NCBI GenBank assembly: GCA_030064835.1
Contig: JASJEE010000013.1
Coordinates: 1-33,710, forward strand
Direction of reading: 5' to 3'
Length of the DNA stretch: 33,710 nucleotides
Source of the DNA: Microcoleaceae cyanobacterium MO_207.B10
Lineage (GTDB): Bacteria; Cyanobacteriota; Cyanobacteriia; Cyanobacteriales; Microcoleaceae
Position numbers and translations under genes: made by a program. Position 1 is the first letter of the stretch. Every line of letters begins with the position of its first letter. Positions 8,365 through 16,875 of the stretch are shown piece by piece. The notes under the pieces were generated by a model that was not told the origin of the DNA, did no database searches, and saw only the letters and a program-made list of their open reading frames with translations.

Positions 8365-10335
8365 CTATAAGCCAAGAAGTGTAGTGAGAGTTGGCAGATA
8401 AGTTTTGAGAGTTGTTGCTAGTTTGCTAGCGTCTGTCACTGCTGCTGTTAGACCTTTAAGAGCATTCAAAGCCATTGAACAAAGCTTTAGGATACGTTCT
8501 CCTGGTGTTTTTTGAGCTTCTTCTGCTATGGTTTCTACAGCTTCAAGAGCTTCCTTTTTTTGAGCTTCTGATAGTATAGAATCATCATTAATTGATTCTT
8601 GTAAGGCAGTTAAAATAGTTGCTAAATCTTCGCCTTTTTCTGTTTTAATATCCTGAATTTGTTGGATAGTGTTGTTAATCTGACCGTTGAGGTTTACTAA
8701 TGCCATACTTCCAGAATTCGTCAGATTAACGCCACTAAGATTAACATCTCCAGATGTGGTTTTATCTCCACTAACTAAATCGCCACTAACTTGAGGATTT
8801 TCATTTTTGCTTTCCATAATTTCTACCTTTTCTGAAGGGTTTAATAATATATTAGCTTTATGACCTTGAATGGATAATTCATTATAATAGTTATTTGTAA
8901 TGCTCTGATGAATTGCTGGTTTGTCTGCGGTTGGTGAAACACCAATTTGTGCGAGAACTACATTCTCATCTTTTTGCTCTATTTTCCAGCGACTTTTATT
9001 GATTCCTTGATATTTATTTGCTGTTTTATCTAGAGCAATACCTAGAGCTTGCCAACCACCAAAATCAAAATTGTGTAAAAGTACATCTACAGTTTCTTGA
9101 AGTTCATCTATCCATCTTTCAAATTCACCATCTTGAAATTCTCCACTGTCTGGTTTAGGTTCTAAAAAACCGTGTTTTCCTTGCTTTATATAAATTCTTT
9201 TACAGTCAACTTTATCAAAGCAAGTACGACTATTTATACTCCAATCTTCTATACAGGTTTCTGTTAGGTTGGCTCCGGAAAAATTTACATCTAATAGTTG
9301 AGTTTTAGATAAATTTGCTGCTTCTAAATTAGCATCTGTTAAGTCTGCACCGTTTAAGTTTGCTCCTATAAGAATAGCTCCTGCTAAATTAGCCCCTTTT
9401 AAGTTAGCACCACTAAGATTTGCTCCAGTATAATCTTTGCCGGCGCCATCTTCTGGATTTGTAAGTAGTTTTCTGACATGGGGTTCTTCTAAAATTGTAT
9501 CTTGCAGTCTAGATAATTCTAATCCTGTAACATTTTTAAAACTAGCACGAGTTAATATAGCTTTTCTAAAATCTGTGTGGGGTAAATGTGAATTATCGAA
9601 ACAAGCATCTGTTAAATCAACACCGTAAAAAGATGTTCCACCTGTGGCGGATAAAAATATAGCTATTTTTTTTATCCATGCAAATTTTGGTGAACCTCTA
9701 ATAGCTTTTTTGCCAATAATATAACCTGTGAAAATTATAGCTATTGTGAAGATGTTTATGAAAACATCTTCTAGTAAAACTTTTTCTTCCTTAGTTAAAA
9801 CTATAGCTGTAAAGACGACACTAGCTAAAGTTAAAAATTGACTTAAAGTTCCACTGGTAGTATATACAGTAGTTATCAGTAACGCAATAATTGTTGTACC
9901 TAAATATGCTAAAGTAATACTAAATCCAAGAAATGGTAGGGATTCAATAATTATATTAGTTTGATATTCGCTGATAAATAAGAATATATTCGGAACAATG
10001 GTCAATATAAAAATTATAGAAATTCCAACTTTTTTAAAACCATTAATTGCTATATAATATAGGGAAAAAAAATAAGGCATTGAAGTTATTAAGATAGCTT
10101 CCTTTGTGTTTATATTAAAATCACCTATCTTTTGTAGCTCTCTCAAAACTTGACTTGCCACAAAACCTGAAACTAGAGGTATCACACTTGATAAAACACC
10201 CACTAATATTCCCCATAGTGTTATTAGTAACTTATGGATGTTTTTATGTCCTGCAGATGCATTACTAAATTCTTTATTTTGAATACTACCTTTAAAAGTA
10301 ATACTACAAATATTCCTTGAGTCATACTTATTCAT
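8365..10335 (-). CDS. Membrane-anchored pentapeptide-repeat protein with C-terminal helical tail
   Basis: This 656-residue protein is built of several parts. Residues about 35-208 hold five or six hydrophobic segments. Residues 232-270 are degenerate and 302-360 clear pentapeptide repeats (runs of A(N/D)L as in GANLSGANLKGANLAGA), which fold as a right-handed quadrilateral beta helix. A domain around 395-470, with FERWIDELQETVDVLL, resembles the segment that follows pentapeptides in other cyanobacterial proteins (from memory, not searched). Next comes a Gly/Ser/Asn-rich linker with SGDKTTSGDVNLSGVNL (523-539), an acidic helical region (560-610) and a hydrophobic tail (615-656) ending LPTLTTLLGL. 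It has no enzyme motif. It starts 25 bases after the XRE-like gene and is probably co-transcribed with it. The tail resembles those of cyanobacterial signalling or membrane-acting proteins, but that is inference. Function unknown. Confidence 0.85.
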   Translation of the reverse strand: MNKYDSRNICSITFKGSIQNKEFSNASAGHKNIHKLLITLWGILVGVLSSVIPLVSGFVASQVLRELQKIGDFNINTKEAILITSMPYFFSLYYIAINGFKKVGISIIFILTIVPNIFLFISEYQTNIIIESLPFLGFSITLAYLGTTIIALLITTVYTTSGTLSQFLTLASVVFTAIVLTKEEKVLLEDVFINIFTIAIIFTGYIIGKKAIRGSPKFAWIKKIAIFLSATGGTSFYGVDLTDACFDNSHLPHTDFRKAILTRASFKNVTGLELSRLQDTILEEPHVRKLLTNPEDGAGKDYTGANLSGANLKGANLAGAILIGANLNGADLTDANLEAANLSKTQLLDVNFSGANLTETCIEDWSINSRTCFDKVDCKRIYIKQGKHGFLEPKPDSGEFQDGEFERWIDELQETVDVLLHNFDFGGWQALGIALDKTANKYQGINKSRWKIEQKDENVVLAQIGVSPTADKPAIHQSITNNYYNELSIQGHKANILLNPSEKVEIMESKNENPQVSGDLVSGDKTTSGDVNLSGVNLTNSGSMALVNLNGQINNTIQQIQDIKTEKGEDLATILTALQESINDDSILSEAQKKEALEAVETIAEEAQKTPGERILKLCSMALNALKGLTAAVTDASKLATTLKTYLPTLTTLLGL

Positions 10336-10360
10336 TTAGCTAATTCAGAGGTATTTTTGA

Positions 10361-11023
10361 TTAACAACCAAAGTTACAATATTTACACCATACTTTTCTG
10401 TAATTTGAACGTGAATAAAAATCATTGGTTCTCGATCCTGTAATAAGATAAATGTCTACGTACTGAGTTCTCAGTAAATCTATCAATTCTGCTGAAGTAC
10501 CTGTCTGTTGAATAAAATCAGCTTCAGTTTTATATTTTTTCCTAATATAAAAGTCTATATCAAACTTAAATAGAGGTAAATCTACTTCCCTTTTCTCCAG
10601 AGTATCGATATTACAATCTAAAGCACTACAAATTTTGTCAAGTTGTTTCTTAGTAGATGGCTCTTTTAATTTTTCTTTGCTTATAGGTTGAGTGCTATAA
10701 AAAGTTAATACTGATAAATCTACTCCAGATTTTTGACTCAACTCTTTCAACTTTTCAGATACATCACTACCTGGATACAACTCCTCTAGCCTGTATAATA
10801 TCTTAAGTTGAATTGCTCCCTTTTCAATACTTTGTGGCTCATACTCATTATTAGAAATAATCATAGTTTTTGGTGCATCTTCACCCTCAAACCATCTTGT
10901 AGGAAATTCTTCTATCCAATCTTCTGTAGAGTTATCTGGATAAGATTCAACTTTAACTTCTTCTATCGTACTATTTTGCTTCTTTAACTGTAGAGCTTTT
11001 TTTGTCAGTTTTAGCCATGTCAT
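10361..11023 (-). CDS. Uncharacterised protein with degenerate XRE/Cro-like segments
   Basis: The product is 220 residues. Residues about 82-142, with LKELSQKSGVDLSVLTFY and then LDKICSALDCNIDTLE, resemble a Cro/C1-type helix-turn-helix: the latter is close to the LDKICKALDCQPGDLLEY end of many such domains. A second similar start, FDIDFYIRKKYKTEADFIQQ, follows at about 153-172. The first 70 residues are acidic and unassigned. The last 30 residues, rich in Cys, Arg and Tyr (for example YRKVWCKYCNFGC), look unlike the rest. A neighbouring frame (10455 down to 10348) carries 36 codons with a better protein-like tail, so a frameshift near 10455 is possible. The gene is directly upstream of the pentapeptide membrane protein, divergent from the GH13 gene. 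A DNA-binding or protein-protein role is inference. Confidence 0.65.
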   Translation of the reverse strand: MTWLKLTKKALQLKKQNSTIEEVKVESYPDNSTEDWIEEFPTRWFEGEDAPKTMIISNNEYEPQSIEKGAIQLKILYRLEELYPGSDVSEKLKELSQKSGVDLSVLTFYSTQPISKEKLKEPSTKKQLDKICSALDCNIDTLEKREVDLPLFKFDIDFYIRKKYKTEADFIQQTGTSAELIDLLRTQYVDIYLITGSRTNDFYSRSNYRKVWCKYCNFGC

Positions 11024-11158
11024 AGTTATCTATCCTGAGACTAATTAATTCACTCATTATACTAAGCTTAAATATAGAAATAGAGGATACTGTTACATAA
11101 TTTTACAACAAGTTCAATATCTGGTAACTTTGAGTAGAATAACTTAACTCAATTATCT
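11024..11158. promoter_or_regulatory. Divergent intergenic region, XRE-like gene / GH13 gene
   Basis: This AT-rich 135-bp gap lies between two genes transcribed away from each other, so it must hold the promoters of both unless transcription starts inside a gene. I see no single convincing -35/-10 pair and no strong operator-like palindrome. If the XRE-like protein autoregulates, its site would be here. Confidence 0.4.
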
Positions 11159-12634
11159 ATGCAAATTCAAACACCAGAATGGGTAAAACACGCTGTATTT
11201 TACCAAATTTTTCCAGACCGTTTTGCTAAAGGTGAACCACCCACTGAAACAAGAAAAGGAATAGATAAAGGTTGGTATCCCAGCACCGTAGAATCTTGGG
11301 ATGAACCTCCTACTCCTCAAGGTTACAAAGGAGGAAACCTCTGGGGTGTCATTGAAAAACTTGATTATATTCAATCTCTGGGTGTTAACGCTATTTACTT
11401 CACCCCAATTTTTCAATCAACCTGCAACCACCGCTATCATACCCATGACTATTATCGAGTCGATCCAATTTTAGGAGGTAATGAAGCTTTAAGAGTATTA
11501 ATAGATGCTGCTCACGATCGCAATATTAAAATTGTTTTGGATGGAGTTTTCAACCACGCTAGTCGGGGTTTCTATTTCTTCAACGACATATTGGAAAACG
11601 GTCCTCATTCTCCCTGGTTACATTGGTTTCGCGTTGAAGATTGGCCTCTGTCTGCTTACGATGGTAGTTTACCTGCAAACTATGTGGGATGGATAGGCAA
11701 CCGCGCTTTACCTGTATTCAATCACGATAACCCGGAAGTGAAAGAATACATTATGCAAATTGGCGAATATTGGTTAGAATTTGGCATTGATGGTTGGCGG
11801 TTGGATGTACCGTTTGAGGTGAAGACTCCTGGGTTTTGGCAAGAATTTCGCGATCGCGTCAAAGCTATTAACCCAGAAGCGTATATTGTGGGTGAAGTCT
11901 GGAGTAACTGCGTACAATGGTTAGATGGGACTCAGTTTGATGGAGTGATGAATTATTTATTTACTGGTCCGACTATTGCATTTACCGCAGGGGAGCGCGT
12001 AGATATTGAAAAAGTTAAACACTGTGACTATATAGCATCTCCGGCTTTATCTGCTATGGAATATGGTCAGAAAATGCAGGAGTTGCTGCAACTGTATCCA
12101 TGGGAAATTCAATTAACTCAACTCAATTTATTAGATAGTCACGATACTGCTAGATTTTTAACTATTGCTCAAAGTGATAAAGCAAGTGTGGAGTTAGCTA
12201 CTATATTATTGATGACGTTTCCTGGTGCGCCAAGTATTTATTATGGTGATGAAGTTGGTTTACCAGGTGCATTCGATCCTGACTCTCGTCGTGGTTTTCC
12301 TGCTCCTGCAAAATGGGATAATCAAGTTATGGAATATCACAAACAGTTGATAGTTATTCGACATCAATATCCGGCTTTGCGTACAGGTGCTTATGAAGTG
12401 TTGTTTGCTGAGGGAAACGTTTATGTTTTTGCCCGTATTTTAGGAGATGAGGAAATTATTGTTGCTGTTAACATTGGTACAGAAGCAGTGACAGCAAATG
12501 TTATTGCTAGCAAGCTCAAATCTCAACCCAACAAAGTTATTTATGGCAGTTGTGAAATATCTTGGCAAGGAGAAGGTGATGCTAGTCAGTTACAGTTGAG
12601 TTTGCCATCTAGAAAGGGTTGTATTTTGAGTTGA
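11159..12634 (+). CDS. GH13 alpha-glycosidase (cyclomaltodextrinase/neopullulanase-like)
   Basis: This 491-residue glycoside hydrolase family 13 enzyme has all four conserved regions: DGVFNH (128-133), GWRLDVPFE with the nucleophile D216, GEVW with the acid/base E246, and LLDSHD with D329. It begins with VFYQIFPDRFAKG (about 13-25), typical of neopullulanase, cyclomaltodextrinase and maltogenic amylase groups. The N-terminal carbohydrate-binding domain of classical neopullulanases is missing, giving the shorter form common in cyanobacteria. The protein has no signal peptide, so it is cytosolic. It probably hydrolyses short malto-oligosaccharides or cyclodextrins arising from glycogen breakdown, which fits with glgC 3 kb away, though the two are not in one operon. 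The exact specificity is not predictable. The ATG has no strong Shine-Dalgarno. Confidence 0.92.
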   Translation: MQIQTPEWVKHAVFYQIFPDRFAKGEPPTETRKGIDKGWYPSTVESWDEPPTPQGYKGGNLWGVIEKLDYIQSLGVNAIYFTPIFQSTCNHRYHTHDYYRVDPILGGNEALRVLIDAAHDRNIKIVLDGVFNHASRGFYFFNDILENGPHSPWLHWFRVEDWPLSAYDGSLPANYVGWIGNRALPVFNHDNPEVKEYIMQIGEYWLEFGIDGWRLDVPFEVKTPGFWQEFRDRVKAINPEAYIVGEVWSNCVQWLDGTQFDGVMNYLFTGPTIAFTAGERVDIEKVKHCDYIASPALSAMEYGQKMQELLQLYPWEIQLTQLNLLDSHDTARFLTIAQSDKASVELATILLMTFPGAPSIYYGDEVGLPGAFDPDSRRGFPAPAKWDNQVMEYHKQLIVIRHQYPALRTGAYEVLFAEGNVYVFARILGDEEIIVAVNIGTEAVTANVIASKLKSQPNKVIYGSCEISWQGEGDASQLQLSLPSRKGCILS

Positions 12635-13319
12635 AAATTTGATATTTAGGGTTTGCGTATGGAAAGTCTTTTTGTTGAGGTAGGGAGTAGGGAATATTTA
12701 GAAGTCAGGAGTTAGAGGAGTTATACAGAAGTTCCTTGACACAATAACAAGAAGTGATTTTTCTGCCATATTATATTGGATCGGTAAGCCCTATTTAATT
12801 GTTTAATTGTGATATCCGCTTAATTAATCTTCTTGCAAGAGAATTATAGGAGCAAATTTTACTGTGGCTACATAGTCTAAGGTAGTATCTAGAGTATATT
12901 GCAGATTTAAGATTTTAGGGAGTTGTTTACAAAGTCTTTAAACAACTCTCTTTTTTTTAGAGCGAGTTATATAAGGTTTACTTATTTTTTTTCCCGAAGT
13001 AGCTAATTTTCGGCTTTTTATTGCTGCGGTTATTAACTAAATTTTTTCTACTTCTTATCACTAAGTAAAAAATATCGAGTATATTTACGGTTATCAAAAA
13101 TCCTCAGTTTTATTTGATTATCAAAGCTTTAGCTGTTTTATTTCGCTTAAAAAAAGTTTTGTAAAAATTAATACTTTAGATATAATAAAAATTTAACTGA
13201 CTACAAATATTAACAAAATTAAGTGTTGATGAAGTAGTTAGTCTACCTGTTATCTTTTCTAACTAAAGAGCTATGATAAAAGTATCAAACCAGCAAAAAC
13301 TTTCTGGAGTCAAACTATT
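12635..13319. other. 685-bp gap with terminator and possible small RNA
   Basis: No ORF is supported. The gap holds a strong intrinsic terminator (12920-12958) about 290 bases after the GH13 stop, and a weaker hairpin, CCGAA/TTCGG at 12994-13013, followed by CTTTTTA. The distance from the GH13 gene leaves room for a separate short transcript ending at the terminator. The promoter of the PEP-CTERM gene should lie between about 13020 and 13310, but no box stands out. Confidence 0.5.
12920..12958 (+). terminator. Strong intrinsic terminator
   Basis: A 10-bp perfect stem, GAGTTGTTTA (12920-12929) with TAAACAACTC (12939-12948), encloses a 9-base loop and is followed by TC and eight T residues. The U-tract is only on the plus-strand side. 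It would end either a long GH13 transcript or an independent small RNA. Confidence 0.85.
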
Positions 13320-14054
13320 ATGAAAACTTTTAAATCTTATCTTCCTATACTATTAGCTACAGTAGGATTTGTTTCTCTACCAACAGCAGCTAGTGCGATT
13401 AGTTTCAAAGCAATGGGTGATAGCTACACAGACAACGTTTTTAGGTCAGAGTTAGAGTCAAATTCGTTCACAGAATTATTTGTTGCAGAAAGTCGCATTG
13501 GTCTAGCTGGAACTGGAGAAAAAGAATTGAAGATAAATGGTGATGTCGAAGATGGCGCTCCGGTTGCCGAACAAACAGATTTCAACTGGCAGAATGGGCA
13601 AGCTGTAGACTTCTCTCTAGACTATGATGGTAATGCAGTTACCTACACAGTAGGTGGCGTAACATTAAGCAGTAATGCTTTTAGTGGAAATGTGAATAAA
13701 ATTTATCTACGGACTACTGGTTCTGGTGGAAATAAACAAGGAACTATGAGTTTAACCAATCTGACGTTTAACGGTGTATCACATTCTGGCTTGTCTTCTA
13801 CTGGTACTTCTGACGGTCGTGATGTAGACTATTTAGCAATTACTGATATTAGTTCTCCTTTCAGATTTACTGGTACTTCAACTATGAGTTGGACAGGTAA
13901 CAAACCCCAACGTAGTCACCTCGCTTATCAAATTAAGGTTGGTACATCCAGTACAGAGGAAGTACCCGAACCTCTGACTATTCTTGGTACGGTTGCAGCT
14001 CTGGGTTTTGGAGTTGGTTTCAAGAAAAAGCATTCTCAGCAGAAAGACAACTAG
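13320..14054 (+). CDS. PEP-CTERM sorting-domain protein, secreted
   Basis: This 244-residue exported protein has a signal peptide of about 26 residues (MKTFKSYLPI start, hydrophobic core, ASA before I27). At the C-terminus, EVPEPLTILG (about 214-223) is followed by a hydrophobic stretch and FKKKHSQQK. This is the VPEP-hydrophobic-basic tripartite PEP-CTERM signal, processed by an exosortase in systems with exopolysaccharide. The middle (30-210) is rich in Gly, Ser, Thr and Asn, with beta-strand character and no catalytic motif I can name. It is likely a surface or matrix protein. GGAG lies about 10 bases before the ATG. No exosortase gene is in the window. Confidence 0.88.
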   Translation: MKTFKSYLPILLATVGFVSLPTAASAISFKAMGDSYTDNVFRSELESNSFTELFVAESRIGLAGTGEKELKINGDVEDGAPVAEQTDFNWQNGQAVDFSLDYDGNAVTYTVGGVTLSSNAFSGNVNKIYLRTTGSGGNKQGTMSLTNLTFNGVSHSGLSSTGTSDGRDVDYLAITDISSPFRFTGTSTMSWTGNKPQRSHLAYQIKVGTSSTEEVPEPLTILGTVAALGFGVGFKKKHSQQKDN

Positions 14055-14189
14055 TACCACATCTTGGGGGTGTAGGGCTAACAACAGAAACCGAATAATT
14101 AGACAAAGTTTGACATAATTAGACAATTCTGGGAGTATGATTAAATTCCTGTCTAACTTATTAACTGTTTGAAAAACTATGTGTATCAG

Positions 14190-14320
14190 TAGCTTGAGTT
14201 CCAAGCGAATTTAAGCCTGTGGAGAGAATAAGTAACAGACTGCGGTCAGTGGTTCTCACAGAAGCAGGAAGCTAGCTCCAAAGCTTATGCAATCGTGTAT
14301 GGGTAAGTTTGGGTAAGTTT
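14190..14320 (+). mobile_element. Probable IS200/IS605-type right-end relic
   Basis: The stretch GGTTCTCACAGAAGCAGGAA (about 14250-14269), followed by GCTAGCTCCAAAGCTTATGCA and a GGGTAAG run, resembles the right end of cyanobacterial tnpB elements, where the end of tnpB runs into the structured omega-RNA region. That likeness is from memory and is not a search result. No intact transposase gene is attached. About 60 bases further on, GTTGGGTT (14380-14387) and AACCCAAC (14401-14408) form another short inverted repeat. Confidence 0.4.
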
Positions 14321-14426
14321 AGTAGAACGGGAGATGAAATAGCTACTCAAGATAGCATGACTATTCAGAAAACGTCTACGTTGGGTTTCACTTTTGGTTC
14401 AACCCAACCTACAATTTTAGGTGTGT

Positions 14427-15407
14427 TTAATTACTAGAAAATATTCCCCGCTCTCTTAGTTGCTGCATAAAAAATTCTTCAAGACTAACTCTTTCTATAT
14501 TCATTGTCATCAATTGAGCTTTCATTAAACCTAGACTTAGTAAAAATTCTTTGGGGTCTCCCTGCAAATGACCTTGCCAAAAATTATTCTCAAATTCTAA
14601 GTCTGGAATCCATTGTTTAAGTACCTTAAGATTGCCACTTTTGCCTTTGACATAATAGGTCTCATTTGGACCTAATATTTCATCTAAAGTTCCAATACAA
14701 ATTAGTTCTCCTTCTGCTAAAATGGCGATGCGATCGCATATTTTTTCTACATCTGATAAAACATGACTGTTAAAGAAAATTGTCTTGCCTTGTTTTTTTA
14801 GAGAGACAATAATTTCTCTGATTTGATAGCGACCCATTGGGTCTAAACCTGACATTGGTTCATCTAAAAAGACTAAATATGGGTCGTTAATTAAGGCTTG
14901 CGCCATACCGACTCTTTGCAACATTCCTTTGGAATATTGGCGGAGTTGCTTTCTCATAGCTGTGGATTTAGATAACCCCACTAAGTCTAATAATTCGGGA
15001 ATTCTTTGTCGTTTGATTGATTTGGGAATTTGAAATAATCCTGCTACAAATTCGAGGAATTCCCATCCGGTTAAATAGTCATAAAAGTAGGGGTTTTCTG
15101 GTAGGTAACCAATTTTTTCTTTGACGGCGCGATCGCCTATTGGTTGCCCTAATAACATACCTGTTCCAGAGGTAGGGCGTACTATTCCTAATAAAGTTTT
15201 GAGTAGGGTAGTTTTACCTGCACCATTTTGTCCTAAAAGTCCAAATGTTTCTCCTTGATAAACGGTTAAGGTAAAGCTTTTTAGGGATTCAATTTTTTGG
15301 TTCATCCAGAAACCAGTGCGGTAGAATTTACCTAAATTGGTAGTTTGCACCACTGGCAATTTTTCTGGTGTCTCTGCTTCAGTTGGAAAATTGACAACGG
15401 ACTCCAT
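14427..15407 (-). CDS. ABC transporter ATP-binding protein
   Basis: This 326-residue nucleotide-binding subunit has Walker A GQNGAGKTT (59-67), a signature loop YSKGM (158-162, in place of LSGGQ), Walker B LVFLDEP (178-184), a D-loop SGLDP and an H-loop NSHVL. The C-terminal 90 residues form the extra regulatory region common in ATPases of the multidrug/Nod-factor/gliding exporter type (CcmA-like, ABC-2). Such proteins pair with an ABC-2 permease at the inner membrane. None is next to it here, so the partner is elsewhere. It lies 83 bases after the zinc-ribbon membrane protein gene on the same strand. The substrate is unknown. Confidence 0.92.
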   Translation of the reverse strand: MESVVNFPTEAETPEKLPVVQTTNLGKFYRTGFWMNQKIESLKSFTLTVYQGETFGLLGQNGAGKTTLLKTLLGIVRPTSGTGMLLGQPIGDRAVKEKIGYLPENPYFYDYLTGWEFLEFVAGLFQIPKSIKRQRIPELLDLVGLSKSTAMRKQLRQYSKGMLQRVGMAQALINDPYLVFLDEPMSGLDPMGRYQIREIIVSLKKQGKTIFFNSHVLSDVEKICDRIAILAEGELICIGTLDEILGPNETYYVKGKSGNLKVLKQWIPDLEFENNFWQGHLQGDPKEFLLSLGLMKAQLMTMNIERVSLEEFFMQQLRERGIFSSN

Positions 15408-15490
15408 AAATATTCAGTTTATATCTATAATTATGATTATGATAAACTGAATTTGAAATTTTATACAAATCCTGAATAGTTGAGAAATTA

Positions 15491-15907
15491 TTATTTTTGG
15501 CGTTGCTGATGTTTTGCTATTAATTCACCTTTCCTTCGCCTTGTCTCGGCCCACACAATACCACTAAATAATCCTATTAACATCATTACTAACCATAAAA
15601 AACGCCATAAATTGTCAAAGAAATTGAGGGAAAAGATAATTATTAATAACATTCCTAAAAGCTGCATCAAAGCTATTCCGATAAAAGCGTACAATGAGTA
15701 AATTGATACTAAACTTAAGTATCCAAAAATAGCTGTAATAATTCCCCGTTCGCCTGTGCTAAGATTAGTTCCACAGACTGTACATGATGATGGGTTTCTA
15801 GGATTACGAAAGAAGGAATTCCATCCTGTATAACGGACGTTTAATTGTTTACAGTGAGGACAATGTATTTCTTGTCTTGCCATGATTTTCAGAGAGTCTA
15901 TTTTCAT
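15491..15907 (-). CDS. Zinc-ribbon membrane protein, function unknown
   Basis: This is a 138-residue product. Four Cys in two pairs (C16-P-H-C19 and C42-T-V-C45) form a zinc ribbon near the N-terminus. About three hydrophobic segments follow between residues 55 and 122, then a basic tail (TRRRKGELIAKHQQRQK). The N-terminus is probably cytosolic. A second ATG at residue 9 (MARQEIHCPHC, start 15883) is an equally good start; neither has a clear Shine-Dalgarno, and the first begins only three bases after the preceding stop, suggesting translational coupling. It sits between the PD-(D/E)XK-like gene and the ABC ATPase gene. I do not recognise the family. Confidence 0.75.
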   Translation of the reverse strand: MKIDSLKIMARQEIHCPHCKQLNVRYTGWNSFFRNPRNPSSCTVCGTNLSTGERGIITAIFGYLSLVSIYSLYAFIGIALMQLLGMLLIIIFSLNFFDNLWRFLWLVMMLIGLFSGIVWAETRRRKGELIAKHQQRQK

Positions 15908-15910
15908 AGC

Positions 15911-16528
15911 TCAACTAAATATTTGTTCTGAGTTAATACAAAATTTTAAAATGCCGATTATTTTACCAATGTTATCTATAAAATAATCGTTCAAGTCTAC
16001 TTCAATAATTTGATTAGATAATTTGATAAATTTCCAGTTCGTTCCTGTAGTAACAGTGCCATAAATTTCTGTAATCTGATTATTTCTTTGTTGGTTAAAT
16101 AATTGTGCTGCTATCATTTCTGCTATACATTGGGGTAATCCTGTTTGAATATTATCATTTTTAGCTTCTACTAAAGTAACTACTGGTGCTTTAATTAGAA
16201 GTTGTTCGGCAGAACGACTAATCAGAAAGTCACAAAAACCGTTTAATCCTTTCTCAAAATCAACGTTAAATTCTTTCCCAGAAAATATACTAATTTGGTA
16301 TTGAAATTGTTTTCTCAGTTCTACTAAAATAGGGGTTACTATTAGCTCAGAACGAGCTTTTTCTGTATTGATAGCTAAAGCAAGTGGGATATTTTCTTGG
16401 AGGGTTTGGGCGAGTAGGTCGCTATATTTGGATTCTGGTATGTTTGCAAAAATGCCTATTTTGTCAGAGATAGTGATGCCAAATGTGGTTTCTAAGGTTT
16501 CTAAATTAGTGAATTGACTGTATGACAT
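15911..16528 (-). CDS. PD-(D/E)XK-superfamily-like protein
   Basis: This is a 205-residue product. Residues ELIVTPILVEL (61-71), GFCDFLIS (97-104) and VTLVEAKNDN (117-126) give the E...D...ExK pattern of PD-(D/E)XK nucleases, with D100, E121 and K123 as candidate catalytic residues. Then GLPQCIAEMIAAQ (130-142) fits the helix with a conserved Gln that follows in HSDR_N-like and related folds. YGTVTTGTNWKFIKL (156-170) resembles a strand pair seen in this group. Proteins of this type are common as stand-alone genes in cyanobacteria without known function. I infer a nuclease fold, not proven activity. The gene is first in a minus-strand run with the zinc-ribbon and ABC genes, spaced by 3 and 83 bases. 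Confidence 0.7.
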   Translation of the reverse strand: MSYSQFTNLETLETTFGITISDKIGIFANIPESKYSDLLAQTLQENIPLALAINTEKARSELIVTPILVELRKQFQYQISIFSGKEFNVDFEKGLNGFCDFLISRSAEQLLIKAPVVTLVEAKNDNIQTGLPQCIAEMIAAQLFNQQRNNQITEIYGTVTTGTNWKFIKLSNQIIEVDLNDYFIDNIGKIIGILKFCINSEQIFS

Positions 16529-16875
16529 TTGAATACAGTTTCATATATGTTGAATCAGGAAAAAGGAATATAACTTCAGTGGTATAGAAAAGGCGTAGGT
16601 TGGGTTGAAGAATGAAACCCCAATTAATTTTCGCTAAGGCTACCACTCAACTCAACCTACATTTTCAGGTGTTGGTCAATCAAGGTATGAAAATAAAAAT
16701 TGAACAATCTCAAATATTTGTTATTCAATACTTTAGCAATTACCAAAAAATACAAATCATACCCTAATTTACCAACGCCCATTTTCAGATGTGTCACTTA
16801 AATAGAATTAGTCGAAATATCACAGTTTTAAGACAGAATAGTGATAGTTTAAGTAGACTAAATTAATGAAATTAG
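16529..16875. repeat. 347-bp gap with inverted repeat
   Basis: GTAGGTTGGGTTGA (16595-16608) and TCAACTCAACCTAC (16647-16660) form a 14-bp inverted repeat with one mismatch, of the GTAGGTTGGGTT type common in cyanobacterial spacers. Bases 16768-16805 (TTACCAACGCCC, then GATGTGTCA) resemble part of the dispersed repeat at 20431-20480. No gene is seen. Confidence 0.65.

Noticed and set aside
13878-14204. 108-codon minus-strand frame
   Set aside because: Half of it is antisense to the PEP-CTERM gene; it shows no motif and no ribosome site.
15415-15450. Fur-like hexamers upstream of the ABC ATPase gene
   Set aside because: TATGATTATGATAAAC is suggestive, but the spacer is too AT-rich to call it.
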